Source of the DNA: JBAXZR01 sp041670165
GTDB lineage: Bacteria > Bacillota > Clostridia > Christensenellales > UBA1242
Reading direction: 5' to 3'
Length of the DNA stretch: 36,518 nucleotides
Assembly (NCBI GenBank): GCA_041670165.1
Contig: JBAXZR010000011.1
Location: 1 to 36,518 of the forward strand
The notes beneath the pieces were generated by a model. The model was not told where the DNA came from and ran no database searches. It worked only from the letters and a program-made list of their open reading frames with translations. The position numbers were made by a program, and so were the translations under genes. This document shows positions 22,549 through 31,656 of this stretch, piece by piece; positions within the stretch are counted from its first letter, which is position 1, and every line of letters starts with the position of its first letter.

Positions 22549-25500
22549 ATGGGAAGATTTGTTCACCTTCACAATCACACTGAGTTCTCACTTCTAGATG
22601 GAATTGCGAAGATTAAAAAACTTGTTGAAGTTGCTGCCGGCAGGGGTGATGGAGCTGTTGCAATAACAGACCACGGCAATATGTATGGTGTTTTGCAGTT
22701 TTACAAAACTTGCCTTGAAAAACAAATTAAACCGATTATTGGTTGCGAATTTTATTGTTGTCATGATCGTGAGGCAAAAAGTGGCAGACCTGACACAGCA
22801 CACTTGATTTTGCTCGCCAAAAATGATATTGGTTATCACAATCTTTTAAAGCTCCAAACAGTTGCATATTTGGAAGGTTTTTATTATAAGCCCCGTATTG
22901 ATTACAAAGCTCTTGAAAAACGCTGTGAGGGTCTTATTTGCCTTAGCGGTTGTTTGGCGGGACATATTCCTCAAATGCTTCTTAGTGGCAATGAAACTGG
23001 AGCGGAAGAACTTGCCGTTAAGCTAAGAGATATGTTTGCTCCCGGTGATTTTTACATTGAACTACAAAACCACGGACTTCCAGAACAAATTGAAATTTTG
23101 CCTAAGCTCTACAATCTTGCCAAGAAAATTGGTGTTAAGGTTGTTGCAACAAATGACTGCCATTACATTGCTCGTGAAGACGCTGAAATGCAAGATGTTC
23201 TTTTGTGCGTTCAAATGGGAAAGCAAATTGATGACCCTGATCGTATGAAATTCACAGGCAGTGAGTTCTATGTGAAAAGTTATGATGAAATGCTTGAAGC
23301 AATGAAAGGTTTTGAAGAATCACTCGCAACCACAATTGAAATTGCGGATAAATGTGATGTTACAATTCGTTCAAAAGCACATGGTGAAATTCATGATGTC
23401 AAAATTGATGACAAATACATTTTGCCAGCTTCAAAAAACTTTATTCCTACATATAAAACAGACAATGGTCAAGAAAACTTTGAATTTTTGCAAGACCAAA
23501 CATACAAAGGTATTGTTAAAAAATATGGGGAGATTACTCCTGCTCTTAAAGAAAGAGCTGATTATGAACTTAAAGTTATTCATGATCAAGGCTTTGTTGA
23601 TTACTTTCTTGTTGTTTGGGACTATGTAAATTATGCTCGTGAACATGATATTCCTGTTGGCCCTGGAAGAGGCAGTGGAGCAGGTAGCTTGGTTGCATAC
23701 GCAATTAGCATAACTCTTGTTGACCCAATTAAATATGACCTTATCTTTGAGCGTTTCATTCACAAAGAGCGTGTTTCCATGCCTGATTTTGATGTTGACT
23801 TTTGCATGGATAGAAGAATGGAAGTTGTTGAGTATGTTCGTCAAAGATATTCTCCAACAAATGTTTCCATGATTGTAACTTTTGGAACAATGGCAGCAAA
23901 AAACGCAATAAGAGATGTTGCAAGAGTTTTAAGAATGCCATATTCTGAAGTTGATAAACTCACAAAACCAATCCCAGCCAAACTTCCTGATGGAATCAAA
24001 AAACCACCCGTTTTAAAATATTATTTTGGAACAACTGGAAAAGAAGAAGACAAAAGATTTATTATTCCTGAACTTAGGAAAATTTTTGATGAAGATGAAT
24101 TTGTTCGCAAAGTTGTAAGTATGGCAATTAAGCTTGAAGGAAGTCCAAGAAATTGCAGTACCCATGCTGCGGGCGTTTTGATTGCTCCCGGACCTGTTGA
24201 TGATTATGTGGCTGTTTCGAAAAATGGTGAAGATGTTTCAACACAAGCAAACATGATTGAACTTGAAGAGCTTGGACTTTTGAAAATGGACTTTTTGGGT
24301 TTAAGAACTCTTACCGATATTGATAAAGCCATCAAAATGATTAAGAAAAACAAAGGTATTGATGTTGATTTCTATGCCATGGATTATAATGACCCAGAAA
24401 TCTATAGCCTTATTGGAAGCGGAAACACTGAAGCCATATTTCAACTTGAAAGTGGCGGTATGAAAAAGTTTATGGCTGAACTTAAACCAACCAGCCTTGA
24501 AGATATTATTGCGGGAATTTCTTTGTATCGTCCCGGACCTATGGACAGCATTCCAAAATACATTCACAACAAAGAGCACCCTGATGAAATTGTTTATGAA
24601 GACCCTTGCCTTGAAAACATTTTGAATGTAACTTATGGTTGCATTGTTTACCAAGAACAAGTTATGAAAGTTGTTCAAGTTATGGCTGGATTCAACCTTG
24701 GACAAGCCGACAATGTTCGCCGTATTATGAGTAAGAAAAAGAAAGACAAAATGGTTTATGAAAAGGAAAAGTTCATAAATGGTTGGGAAGATCCAAAAGG
24801 AATTTCTTCAATTCCCGGAGCAATTAAAAAAGGCATTTCAAAAGAAGTTGCAGAAAAAGTTTGGGGCGAAATGGAATCGTTTGCTTCATATGCGTTCAAC
24901 AAATCTCATGCTGCTGCCTATGCGTATTTAAGTTACCAAACTGCTTATCTTAAACGCTACCATTTGGTTGAATTTTTGTGTGCTGTAATTAACAACAGAA
25001 TCAATAATATTGATGAAATCAAACATTATTGTTTGTACGCAAAAACTGAAAAAATTGATATTTTACCACCTGATGTAAACAAGAGTGAAACATATTTTTC
25101 AACAGAAAATGGTGCAATAAGATTTGGTCTTGCGGGTTTAAAAAATGTTGGAATTGGTGTTGTTGAAGGAATCATTAAAGAACGCACTGAACACGGTGAG
25201 TTTAAGTCTTTTGAAGATTTTGTTTCAAGAGTGCCAACGCAGGCACAAAACAAAAAGTGTTTGGAAAGTTTGATTTTTGCGGGAGCTTTTGATTCGTTCA
25301 AGGCTTATCGTTCTCAACTCATGCAAATTTATGAAATGATTGTTGACAGAGTTGCTAAAGACAAAAAATCAATTTCAACAGGGCAATTTTCATTGTTTGA
25401 CGGTTCTTTTGATGGTGTGATTTCTCAAAAACCTGTTGAACTGCCAAACATTAAAGAATTTTCTTTGCAAACAAAGTTGAAGTTTGAAAAAGATATTGTT

Positions 25501-26163
25501 GGATTATACATAAGTGGACACCCTCTTGATCAATTCATCGACAAAATGTCTTCATACAATTTTGATTCAAGAATGTTGGAAACTGAAAAAGAAGATGAAA
25601 TTGATGACCAAGCTCAAGTTGAAGAAACAACAAACGAAGATTCGCTTGCTGATGGAACAAATGTTATATGCGGTGGCATTATTGTTGAAATCAAAAAAGT
25701 TTTAACAAGAGCATCAAAGTCTGAAATGGCAATTCTTACAATTGAAGATTTGTATGGAAATTTTGAAGCTATGCTTTTTCCAAAGCAATATGAAAGATAC
25801 GGACAAGTTCTTGAAGAGGATATGATTGTTTCATTAAGGGGTAAATATTCAAAGCGTGATGGACAAAGTGCAATTATTCTTGCTGAAAACATTACGATTT
25901 GCAAAAAAGAAGAAGAATCTCCACAATCTGAAAATGAAAAACCTGCCACACAAAAATTGTGCTTAAGATTTGACATGCAAGATGCTGATTTTTTGGAAAA
26001 AATCACTTCAATACTTTCAGCTTATCAAGGGGAAAGTGAAGTTCTTATTCAATCTTCAAAGGAAAAGAAATTATACAAGTTGAAATATTTGGTAAGAATA
26101 TGCGATCCGCTTCTTGCTGAACTTGAAGGAAAGCTTTCTAAGGAAGATATAAAAGTAATATAA
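22549..26163 (+). CDS. dnaE: DNA polymerase III alpha subunit (DnaE)
   Basis: 1204 residues, the length of DnaE1-type replicative polymerases. The PHP domain begins at once (HLHNHTEFSLLDG), the palm follows with PGRGSGAGS near residue 375, and catalytic acids are in PDFDVDF (Asp413, Asp415, Asp417 region) and KMDFLG (Asp581). Further along are the fingers (SLYRPGPMDSIPKYI), the helix-hairpin-helix region, and an OB fold near residue 1040 (CGGIIVEIKKVLTRASKSEM). The acidic linker before it (about 1010-1035) is probably disordered. ATG 22549 is chosen for AAGGAAG at 22534-22540; an in-frame TTG at 22516 adds 11 residues without support. Its stop codon directly abuts a dispersed repeat element. 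In Bacillota DnaE often works beside PolC, which is not in this window. Confidence 0.96.
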   Translation: MGRFVHLHNHTEFSLLDGIAKIKKLVEVAAGRGDGAVAITDHGNMYGVLQFYKTCLEKQIKPIIGCEFYCCHDREAKSGRPDTAHLILLAKNDIGYHNLLKLQTVAYLEGFYYKPRIDYKALEKRCEGLICLSGCLAGHIPQMLLSGNETGAEELAVKLRDMFAPGDFYIELQNHGLPEQIEILPKLYNLAKKIGVKVVATNDCHYIAREDAEMQDVLLCVQMGKQIDDPDRMKFTGSEFYVKSYDEMLEAMKGFEESLATTIEIADKCDVTIRSKAHGEIHDVKIDDKYILPASKNFIPTYKTDNGQENFEFLQDQTYKGIVKKYGEITPALKERADYELKVIHDQGFVDYFLVVWDYVNYAREHDIPVGPGRGSGAGSLVAYAISITLVDPIKYDLIFERFIHKERVSMPDFDVDFCMDRRMEVVEYVRQRYSPTNVSMIVTFGTMAAKNAIRDVARVLRMPYSEVDKLTKPIPAKLPDGIKKPPVLKYYFGTTGKEEDKRFIIPELRKIFDEDEFVRKVVSMAIKLEGSPRNCSTHAAGVLIAPGPVDDYVAVSKNGEDVSTQANMIELEELGLLKMDFLGLRTLTDIDKAIKMIKKNKGIDVDFYAMDYNDPEIYSLIGSGNTEAIFQLESGGMKKFMAELKPTSLEDIIAGISLYRPGPMDSIPKYIHNKEHPDEIVYEDPCLENILNVTYGCIVYQEQVMKVVQVMAGFNLGQADNVRRIMSKKKKDKMVYEKEKFINGWEDPKGISSIPGAIKKGISKEVAEKVWGEMESFASYAFNKSHAAAYAYLSYQTAYLKRYHLVEFLCAVINNRINNIDEIKHYCLYAKTEKIDILPPDVNKSETYFSTENGAIRFGLAGLKNVGIGVVEGIIKERTEHGEFKSFEDFVSRVPTQAQNKKCLESLIFAGAFDSFKAYRSQLMQIYEMIVDRVAKDKKSISTGQFSLFDGSFDGVISQKPVELPNIKEFSLQTKLKFEKDIVGLYISGHPLDQFIDKMSSYNFDSRMLETEKEDEIDDQAQVEETTNEDSLADGTNVICGGIIVEIKKVLTRASKSEMAILTIEDLYGNFEAMLFPKQYERYGQVLEEDMIVSLRGKYSKRDGQSAIILAENITICKKEEESPQSENEKPATQKLCLRFDMQDADFLEKITSILSAYQGESEVLIQSSKEKKLYKLKYLVRICDPLLAELEGKLSKEDIKVI

Positions 26164-26364
26164 TATTGGGGTGACACCAAAAAAAATATAGCTGATACGC
26201 AAAACTATTGGGGTGACACCAAAAAAAATATAGCAGATACGCAAAATTGTCATTTTGCTAACTTGCTATTTTTTTGGTTTCCCTCCCAGCTCCCTTTCCT
26301 GCAGAAGGGTTCGTTCAAAAAAAGTTACGGCTGAACTAAATTCGTGCAGATTTTTTGAACTCCG
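26164..26364 (+). repeat. Dispersed hairpin repeat element, copy A (downstream of dnaE)
   Basis: Begins directly at the dnaE stop codon. The left end TATTGGGGTGACACC occurs twice, at 26164-26178 and 26206-26220, as part of a 42-base tandem duplication with only two differences. The second unit forms a long imperfect hairpin: CCAAAAAAAA (26219-26228), TAGCA (26231-26235) and GCAAAA (26241-26246) pair with TTTTGC (26253-26258), TGCTA (26264-26268) and the T run plus GG to 26277. A CCCTT/AAGGG hairpin (26292-26309) and GTTCAAAAAA/TTTTTTGAAC (26313-26360) follow. Closely related to the copy at 33992. No coding capacity. Confidence 0.85.
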
Positions 26365-26456
26365 AATTATTTTTTTTAAAATTTTATACTATTTCTTATT
26401 AGTAATTTTTTTTCGTTTTTAATTTTTATTAAATAGTGTTTTAATTAATTATTGGA

Positions 26457-26543
26457 TTTTCCTTCTTTAGCTCCCTTTCCTTTTAAGGGCTTTGCAGTAA
26501 AATATCTTGCCCGAACTAAATTTGGACATAATTTTTTTGCTCC
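26457..26543 (+). repeat. Dispersed repeat element, partial copy B
   Basis: Only the right-hand module is kept: AGCTCCCTTTCCT, AAGGG, TTGCCCGAACTAAATT and ATTTTTTT align in order with copies at 26289 and 34070. The outer GTTC/GAAC stem and the left hairpin are missing or decayed. The region between this copy and pfkA (26544-26804) shows no gene. Confidence 0.7.
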
Positions 26544-26804
26544 AATCTTGCTATGAAAATTAAATAATCAATTTTTCATTTAAAAAAAATGAGATGAAAA
26601 TTTAAGCTATGGTTTTATTTAAAAAACTGATAATTAAATTGTTTTTCATACTCCATTTTTGAGATAGAAATTTATATTAAAAATTCTTTTTTTAACTCCA
26701 TGAATACCAAGTATAAAAATGACTAAAAATAGTTTCAATCATTTTATTTGACATTTAATAACGAATATGAAAAAATTAATTCATTATTATTTAAGGAGTT
26801 GAAA

Positions 26805-27752
26805 ATGAAAATTGGTGTTTTGACAAGTGGTGGAGATGCTCCCGGAATGAATGCATGCCTTGCAAATATTGCTGAAGAATGCGAAAGGCTTGGTTATGAA
26901 CTTGTTGCTTTTATTGGTGGATACAAAGGGCTTATGGACAATGACACAATAAAGCTTGGGCGTAAGGCAGTTCAAAACATTTCTCATCTTGGTGGTTCAA
27001 TAATCAAAAGCATGAGATGTCCTGAGTTTAAAACTCCACAAGGTGTTGCAAAAGGCATAAAAACTCTTAAAGAAAACAAAATCGATTGTCTTATTGCAAT
27101 TGGTGGCGATGGCACATTTAATGGGCTTAGAGAACTTGCAGCAAAAGATATTCATGTTATTGGAATTCCTGCAACAATTGATAATGATCTTTTTTATCTT
27201 GACAAAACACTTGGCTTTGACACAGCGGTAAACACTGTTACTGAAGCAATTGTTAAAATTAAAGAAACAATGCTAAGTATGAATAGGGGTTGTTTTTTGG
27301 AAGTTATGGGAAGATTTTGCGGAGATATTGCACTGTATTCTGGTGTTGCTTCAAAAGCAAATGTAATTATGCTTCCAGAAAGACCACTTACTTTTGAACA
27401 AGTACTTGCAAAAGTTAAAAAATGTGTTAAACAAGGCGAAGAAAGCCCTATGATTGTTGTAAGTGAAAATCTTATAAACATTTATGATTGGGCTCGTAGG
27501 CTTCAAGAAGAAACTGGAATTGAATTTAAGGCTAATGTTCTTGGATATCTTCAAAGAGGTGGCAGACCAACAGTTTATGATAGGCTTATTGCACTTCAGT
27601 TTGGAATTGGAGCTGTTCATATGGCGGCGGTTAATAAAACAAGTTGTGCTCTTGGAGTTATTAATGACAAAATTGTTCCTGTGTCTTTTGGAGTTGCACT
27701 TTCAGCACCAAGCGATTTCAATTTTGATCTTTTGAAACTTGTTGATTTTTAA
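26805..27752 (+). CDS. pfkA: ATP-dependent 6-phosphofructokinase
   Basis: 315 residues, normal for bacterial PfkA, which phosphorylates fructose-6-phosphate in the committing step of glycolysis. TSGGDAPGMN (7-16) begins the ATP site. GGDGT at 100-104 carries Gly103, the residue that marks ATP rather than pyrophosphate use. PATIDND places the catalytic base Asp126 with Thr124 and Asp128. EVMGRFCGDIA and LGYLQRGGRPTVYDR form the fructose-6-phosphate site, and Arg71 in MRCPEF matches the nucleotide-binding Arg. ATG 26805 has AAGGAG 6 bases upstream (26793-26798); a frame-open TTG at 26748 adds 19 unrelated residues. It stands alone between the repeat elements and a terminator. Feeds the aldolase encoded at 4373. 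Confidence 0.96.
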   Translation: MKIGVLTSGGDAPGMNACLANIAEECERLGYELVAFIGGYKGLMDNDTIKLGRKAVQNISHLGGSIIKSMRCPEFKTPQGVAKGIKTLKENKIDCLIAIGGDGTFNGLRELAAKDIHVIGIPATIDNDLFYLDKTLGFDTAVNTVTEAIVKIKETMLSMNRGCFLEVMGRFCGDIALYSGVASKANVIMLPERPLTFEQVLAKVKKCVKQGEESPMIVVSENLINIYDWARRLQEETGIEFKANVLGYLQRGGRPTVYDRLIALQFGIGAVHMAAVNKTSCALGVINDKIVPVSFGVALSAPSDFNFDLLKLVDF

Positions 27753-27755
27753 AAC

Positions 27756-27785
27756 AAAAAGGCTGTTATTCAAACAGCTTTTTTA
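27756..27785 (+). terminator. Terminator of pfkA
   Basis: GCTGTT (27762-27767) pairs with AACAGC (27773-27778), extended by A/T arms, followed by a run of T. It begins 4 bases after the pfkA stop. Confidence 0.88.
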
Positions 27786-27965
27786 TTTTTTTTAAAGAAC
27801 AATTTAATTAATAATGATTGAATTAAAGTAAATCAAAATAATTAAGCATAACAAAGAAACATCAAGTTTTTCGTTTGGCAAAGATAAAACCATAATTTCA
27901 GTTTATTTTTAAAAAATTAAACAATCTTTTCAAGATAAAAGTTTATCGCTTGTTAACATTTAAAA

Positions 27966-28000
27966 ATATAGACTGTAATTTTTCTACAGTCTATTTTTTT
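27966..28000. terminator. Terminator for the DUF378 gene (bidirectional)
   Basis: ATAGACTGTA (27968-27977) pairs perfectly with TACAGTCTAT (27985-27994), loop ATTTTTC, with T (plus strand) and TATTTTTA (minus strand) after the stem. It lies about 35 bases after the minus-strand DUF378 stop. Between it and the pfkA terminator nothing else was seen. Confidence 0.75.
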
Positions 28001-28031
28001 AATTTCAGGTAAAAAGCTGTTTTTTCAATTA

Positions 28032-28301
28032 TTAGTCAGCAGATTTTTTTGTTCTGCCAGTAAGAATTGCATCTGAGCCTCTGCCATAAGCACTGTCACG
28101 AAGAACATTTAAACGACCTTCTTGACGGAAAACTTGAAATATAAGCCAAAGAGCTGCGATACCAATAATGATATATAGTATACTTGCTACAAGACTTGCT
28201 CCTCCAAATATTCCTGCAATTATGTCAAATCTGAATGCTCCTACCAAGAACCAGTTGATTGCTCCGAGCACAACTAAGATAAAAGATATAAGTGTAAGCA
28301 T
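28032..28301 (-). CDS. DUF378 family small membrane protein
   Basis: 89 residues with two membrane helices (LTLISFILVVLGAINWFLVG and GASLVASILYIIIGIAALWL). The LVVLGAINWFLVG segment and the FDIIAGIFGG hairpin identify DUF378 (YuzA-like) membrane proteins, whose function is unknown. The family usually ends near residue 70; here a basic hydrophilic tail continues (RQEGRLNVLRDSAYGRGS, TGRTKKSAD). The ribosome site AAAGGAGGA, 5 bases before the ATG, is among the best in the window and suggests high expression. Divergent from the gene at 28446. Confidence 0.9.
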   Translation of the reverse strand: MLTLISFILVVLGAINWFLVGAFRFDIIAGIFGGASLVASILYIIIGIAALWLIFQVFRQEGRLNVLRDSAYGRGSDAILTGRTKKSAD

Positions 28302-28378
28302 ATAATCCTCCTTTAAGATTTTTACTATTATGAGTAAATTTTTAAATTTAATTCAACAAGTTTATAAAAGATATGGTA

Positions 28379-28407
28379 TTGATTTTTGGAGGTTTTGCAG
28401 TTATAAT
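28379..28407 (+). promoter_or_regulatory. Promoter of the 311-residue gene
   Basis: -35 TTGATT (28379-28384), 17-base spacer, -10 TATAAT (28402-28407). The leader to ATG 28446 is about 30 bases. Confidence 0.7.
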
Positions 28408-28445
28408 TTAATAACAATATAAATTTGTTGATAGGAGCATTAGGT

Positions 28446-29381
28446 ATGACAGAAGAAACAGAATTTTTATTAAATACAGAATTTATTGATATTTGGTGCA
28501 GAAAACTCCTTGATGAATTGAATGGAGATGTGTTTGTTGAATTTGGTGCAACTTATAGCACTTCTGAATTAGTTAATTTGGCTGAGAAAGGACATCTTGA
28601 GTCAATTGCATTGCTTTTTGTTGATTGCATAAGACAAGACAAGCCATTTGATAATGAAAAAATTATTAAAATTGCTGAAAATATTGCTTTGCATTTTGAC
28701 AAAATTAAAAATGCTGATGAAAACTTTGTTTTGAACAGTTTTGCGTTATGTGTTAGTAAAGGCTTAATTAATGTTTCGGAATTGACAAAAAATTTTATAG
28801 AAAAAAAATTTATTCAAATGAATTCTACTTTAAATCAAACCTACAAAAAAAATGATGTTTTTGAAATTGGAATGATTGTTTATTACATGCCAATGATGTG
28901 TAACAAAGATATTTACAAAACAAGCATTGCTTTAGAATTTTTGTCAAAGCTTTTTAATTATGACTACAGCAATCCATGTATTGAAAATCTTAATAAAACA
29001 ATTGAAAAAGAATTTTCAAAAAAACAACCTAATGTTAACTTTTATGAAAAGTTTGCATATGCTAGACAATGTGTAACAAATGTATATTTGAATAAGGTTA
29101 AATTTGAGGATATGACCTTAGATAGAGAATATAAAAAACAAACTGAAGTTGCTCTTTTTGGAAAAGAAATTTTTCCATCATCTAGAAATAATAAATTGAT
29201 TTCAACACGCTTAAAGAATGGAAAAGATTTGAGAGAAACAAAAGCTTTATTGAAACAAATATCAAATCAAGCTAAAGAATTTAATAGTGAACTTAAGAAA
29301 ATTATGGCTTTTGATGAAAGTGAAAAATCTTTGAATACAACCCAAAAGTCTTCGGAACAATCAAACGAAATTATTATGTAA
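28446..29381 (+). CDS. Helical hypothetical protein, 311 residues
   Basis: Not recognised. Predominantly helical, with an N-terminal stretch (SELVNLAEKGHLESIALLFV, then IRQDKPFDNEKIIKIAENIA) that recalls Sel1/TPR-like alpha-alpha repeats, continuing through about residue 190. The repeat resemblance is loose. The C-terminal 60 residues are hydrophilic (LRETKALLKQISNQAKEFNS, then a Ser/Asn/Gln-rich tail). No signal peptide or membrane helix, so probably cytoplasmic. ATG 28446 is chosen over an in-frame TTG at 28425 because AGGAG (28433-28437) lies 8 bases upstream. It has its own promoter and terminator, hence a single-gene unit. A protein-interaction role is plausible but unproven. Confidence 0.72.
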   Translation: MTEETEFLLNTEFIDIWCRKLLDELNGDVFVEFGATYSTSELVNLAEKGHLESIALLFVDCIRQDKPFDNEKIIKIAENIALHFDKIKNADENFVLNSFALCVSKGLINVSELTKNFIEKKFIQMNSTLNQTYKKNDVFEIGMIVYYMPMMCNKDIYKTSIALEFLSKLFNYDYSNPCIENLNKTIEKEFSKKQPNVNFYEKFAYARQCVTNVYLNKVKFEDMTLDREYKKQTEVALFGKEIFPSSRNNKLISTRLKNGKDLRETKALLKQISNQAKEFNSELKKIMAFDESEKSLNTTQKSSEQSNEIIM

Positions 29382-29385
29382 AAAA

Positions 29386-29433
29386 GCAAACCTTCAGAAA
29401 AATGATGAAGAAATTCATCATTTTTTTGTTTGC
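29386..29433 (+). terminator. Terminator after the 311-residue gene
   Basis: Inner stem AAAAATGATGAA (29398-29409) with TTCATCATTTTT, loop GAAA, then T to 29427. An outer GCAAAC/GTTTGC pair (29386-29391, 29428-29433) encloses it. Confidence 0.88.
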
Positions 29434-29681
29434 CAAGGGCAATTGATTTTAATTACTGTAAAAATTATGATAAGTAAAAAAATAAAAAAAATATTATGCT
29501 TTTATATTATTTATTAATTTTTTCATTAAAATATTTTTTATAAATTTTCTTTTAGGTTTTTTCAAAGTTTTGAAGGGGTTTTTTACACTTTATAAACTCC
29601 AAAATAGTGTTACTTTTTTTCATGACAAACCTTATAAAGCTTTCTTTATGCCAAAAATAACCACATTTCAACAAAAATTGA

Positions 29682-29710
29682 TTGATAGAAACAAAATGCT
29701 ATGATATAAT
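29682..29710 (+). promoter_or_regulatory. Promoter of tig
   Basis: -35 TTGATA (29682-29687), 17-base spacer, -10 TATAAT (29705-29710) with extended TG at 29702-29703. One of the strongest promoter matches in the window. The rest of the gap 29434-29681 holds only T-rich sequence. Confidence 0.8.
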
Positions 29711-29737
29711 GCTTGGGTTAATTAAAAAGGAGATAAA

Positions 29738-31015
29738 ATGAACTACACATCTGAAAAATTGAATAAGTCAAAACAAAAATTCACAGTTACATTTGAAAAA
29801 ACTGAGTGGGAAAAGTTTTTGACACAAGCATTTGAAAAAACAAAAGGAAAGTTTAAGGTTCAAGGATTCCGTGACGGAAAAGCTCCAAGAAACCTTATTG
29901 AAAAACAATATGGAGAAATGTGTTTTTTTGATGAAGCATTAGATATTGCTTTTCATGAAGCATATTCAGAAATATTGCATAAAGAAACTTCTTTCACACC
30001 AATTGAAAGCCCAAGTTTAGCTCTCAATTCTATTGATGAAAAGGGTATTAGCTTCTCTCTTGAAGTTGAAGGACTTCCAGAAGTTGTTCTTTCTAAAAAG
30101 AAAGGATTTGGTGTTGTTAAAGGCACTCCAAATGTTAAAGAAGAACTTGTTGACGCAGAGCTTATGATGCTCCAAGATAAACAAGCAAGATTTATTGAAG
30201 CTTCTTCTCGTGAAGCAAAAAATTCTGACACTGTTACAATTGATTTTTCTGGAAGCATTGATGGAGTGAAATTTGAAGGCGGAACTGGAAAAGATTATCG
30301 CTTGGTTCTTGGTAGCCACAGTTTCATTGACACATTTGAAGATCAAATTGTTGGCATGAAAACTGGTGAAACTAAAGATGTTAATGTTAAATTCCCAGAA
30401 GAATATCAAGCAAAAGAACTTGCTGGAAAAGATGCAATCTTTGAAGTTAAACTTTCAAAAATTGAAGAAAAAGAATTGCCAGCACTTGACGACACATTTG
30501 CTTCAAACTCTTCTGAATTTGAAACACTTGACGCACTTAAGGCAAGCATAAAAGAAAAGCTTATGAAAGAAGCAGAAAAAAGAACTCAGCAAGAATTTGA
30601 AAATTCTCTTATCAATGCAATTGTTGAGAGCGCAACAGTTGAAGTTCCATCAGCAATGATTGAACGACAAATTGACGCACTTCTTGCCGAATTTGAGCAA
30701 ACACTTGCTTATAGAGGTTTGAAACTTCAAGATTATGTTAATTATACTAAGAGTTCAATAGAAAAAATTCGTGAACAAAGAAAGAACGAAGCTGAACACA
30801 TTGTTAAAACAAGACTTGTTCTTGGAAAACTTATCGATGAAGAAAAAATTGAAGTGAAAGAAGAAGAAGTTGAAGCAAAAATCGCTACTCTTGCTGAAAA
30901 TAGAAAAAAGAGTGTAGAAGAAATGAAAAAACTTTTAAGCGAAAAAGATTTAGCATATCTTGAAAATGATATCATCATGGACAAAGTTGTTGCTTATCTA
31001 GTTTCAAACAACTAA
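29738..31015 (+). CDS. tig: Trigger factor (ribosome-associated chaperone and peptidyl-prolyl isomerase)
   Basis: 425 residues, the usual length. Trigger factor docks at the ribosome exit tunnel and shelters nascent chains. The N-terminal ribosome-binding domain carries the signature KVQGFRDGKAPRNLI (variant of GFRxGxxP). The FKBP-like isomerase domain lies around 150-245 (DTVTIDFSGSIDGVKFEGGT, IVGMKTGETKDVNVKFPEEY). The C-terminal helical arm domain follows (SAMIERQIDALLAEFEQTLA, RLVLGKLIDEEKIEV). AAGGAG lies 7 bases before the ATG. clpP and clpX follow closely, the conserved tig-clpP-clpX order that links folding and proteolysis. Confidence 0.95.
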   Translation: MNYTSEKLNKSKQKFTVTFEKTEWEKFLTQAFEKTKGKFKVQGFRDGKAPRNLIEKQYGEMCFFDEALDIAFHEAYSEILHKETSFTPIESPSLALNSIDEKGISFSLEVEGLPEVVLSKKKGFGVVKGTPNVKEELVDAELMMLQDKQARFIEASSREAKNSDTVTIDFSGSIDGVKFEGGTGKDYRLVLGSHSFIDTFEDQIVGMKTGETKDVNVKFPEEYQAKELAGKDAIFEVKLSKIEEKELPALDDTFASNSSEFETLDALKASIKEKLMKEAEKRTQQEFENSLINAIVESATVEVPSAMIERQIDALLAEFEQTLAYRGLKLQDYVNYTKSSIEKIREQRKNEAEHIVKTRLVLGKLIDEEKIEVKEEEVEAKIATLAENRKKSVEEMKKLLSEKDLAYLENDIIMDKVVAYLVSNN

Positions 31016-31043
31016 CATATAATGAAAAGAAGGGGAAATATAA

Positions 31044-31622
31044 ATGCTTATTCCAATGGTAGTGGATCAAACCAGTACAGGTGAAAGATCCTATGATATT
31101 TATTCAAGATTGCTTGAAGACAGAATCATTTTTCTTACAGGCGAAATTAATGATCAAATAGCAAACATTGTTGTGGCACAATTGATTTACCTTGAAGGCA
31201 AAAATCCAGATAAAGATATATTCTTGTATATCAACAGTCCCGGTGGAAGTGTTTCAGCTGGGCTAGCAATTTTTGACACAATGAACTATATTAAATGTGA
31301 TGTGTCAACAATTTGTATTGGGCTTGCTGCTTCAATGGGTGCATTTTTGCTTGCTAATGGAGCAAAAGGAAAAAGATTTGCTCTTTCAAACAGTGAAATG
31401 TTAATTCACCAACCACTTGGTGGAGCTCAAGGTCAGGCAAGCGACATTTCAATTCAGGCAAGACAAATTGAAAAAGCAAAAAAGCTTATAAATCAAATTT
31501 TGTCAGAAAAAACAGGTCAACCACTTGAGAAAATTGAAAAAGATACAGATCGTGATTTTTATATGGATTCTGAAGAAGCAAAAAAATATGGACTCATTGA
31601 CAAAATTTTTCACACTAGATAA
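31044..31622 (+). CDS. clpP: ATP-dependent Clp protease proteolytic subunit ClpP
   Basis: 192 residues. ClpP forms a tetradecameric barrel that degrades proteins fed in by Clp ATPases. The triad is complete: Ser97 in GLAASMGA, His122 in MLIHQP and Asp171 in DRDFYMD. The oxyanion-loop motif NSPGGSVSAG and the family start IPMVVDQTSTGERSYDIYSR are typical. The initial MLIPMVV corresponds to the short propeptide and axial loop. AAGGGGAAA provides the ribosome site. It lies 28 bases after tig and 34 before clpX, in one probable operon with its partner ATPase. Confidence 0.97.
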   Translation: MLIPMVVDQTSTGERSYDIYSRLLEDRIIFLTGEINDQIANIVVAQLIYLEGKNPDKDIFLYINSPGGSVSAGLAIFDTMNYIKCDVSTICIGLAASMGAFLLANGAKGKRFALSNSEMLIHQPLGGAQGQASDISIQARQIEKAKKLINQILSEKTGQPLEKIEKDTDRDFYMDSEEAKKYGLIDKIFHTR

Positions 31623-31656
31623 AAAATTTTCAACATTATAAAAAGGAAACTATTAA

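Noticed and set aside
26071..26253. Minus-strand frame across the dnaE end and the repeat (peptide with a repeated IFFGVTPI)
   Set aside because: The repeated peptide is produced by the 42-base tandem duplication of the repeat element; no ribosome site.
26748..26804. N-terminal extension of pfkA from a TTG codon
   Set aside because: The 19 extra residues are unlike PfkA, and AAGGAG just before ATG 26805 defines the normal family start.
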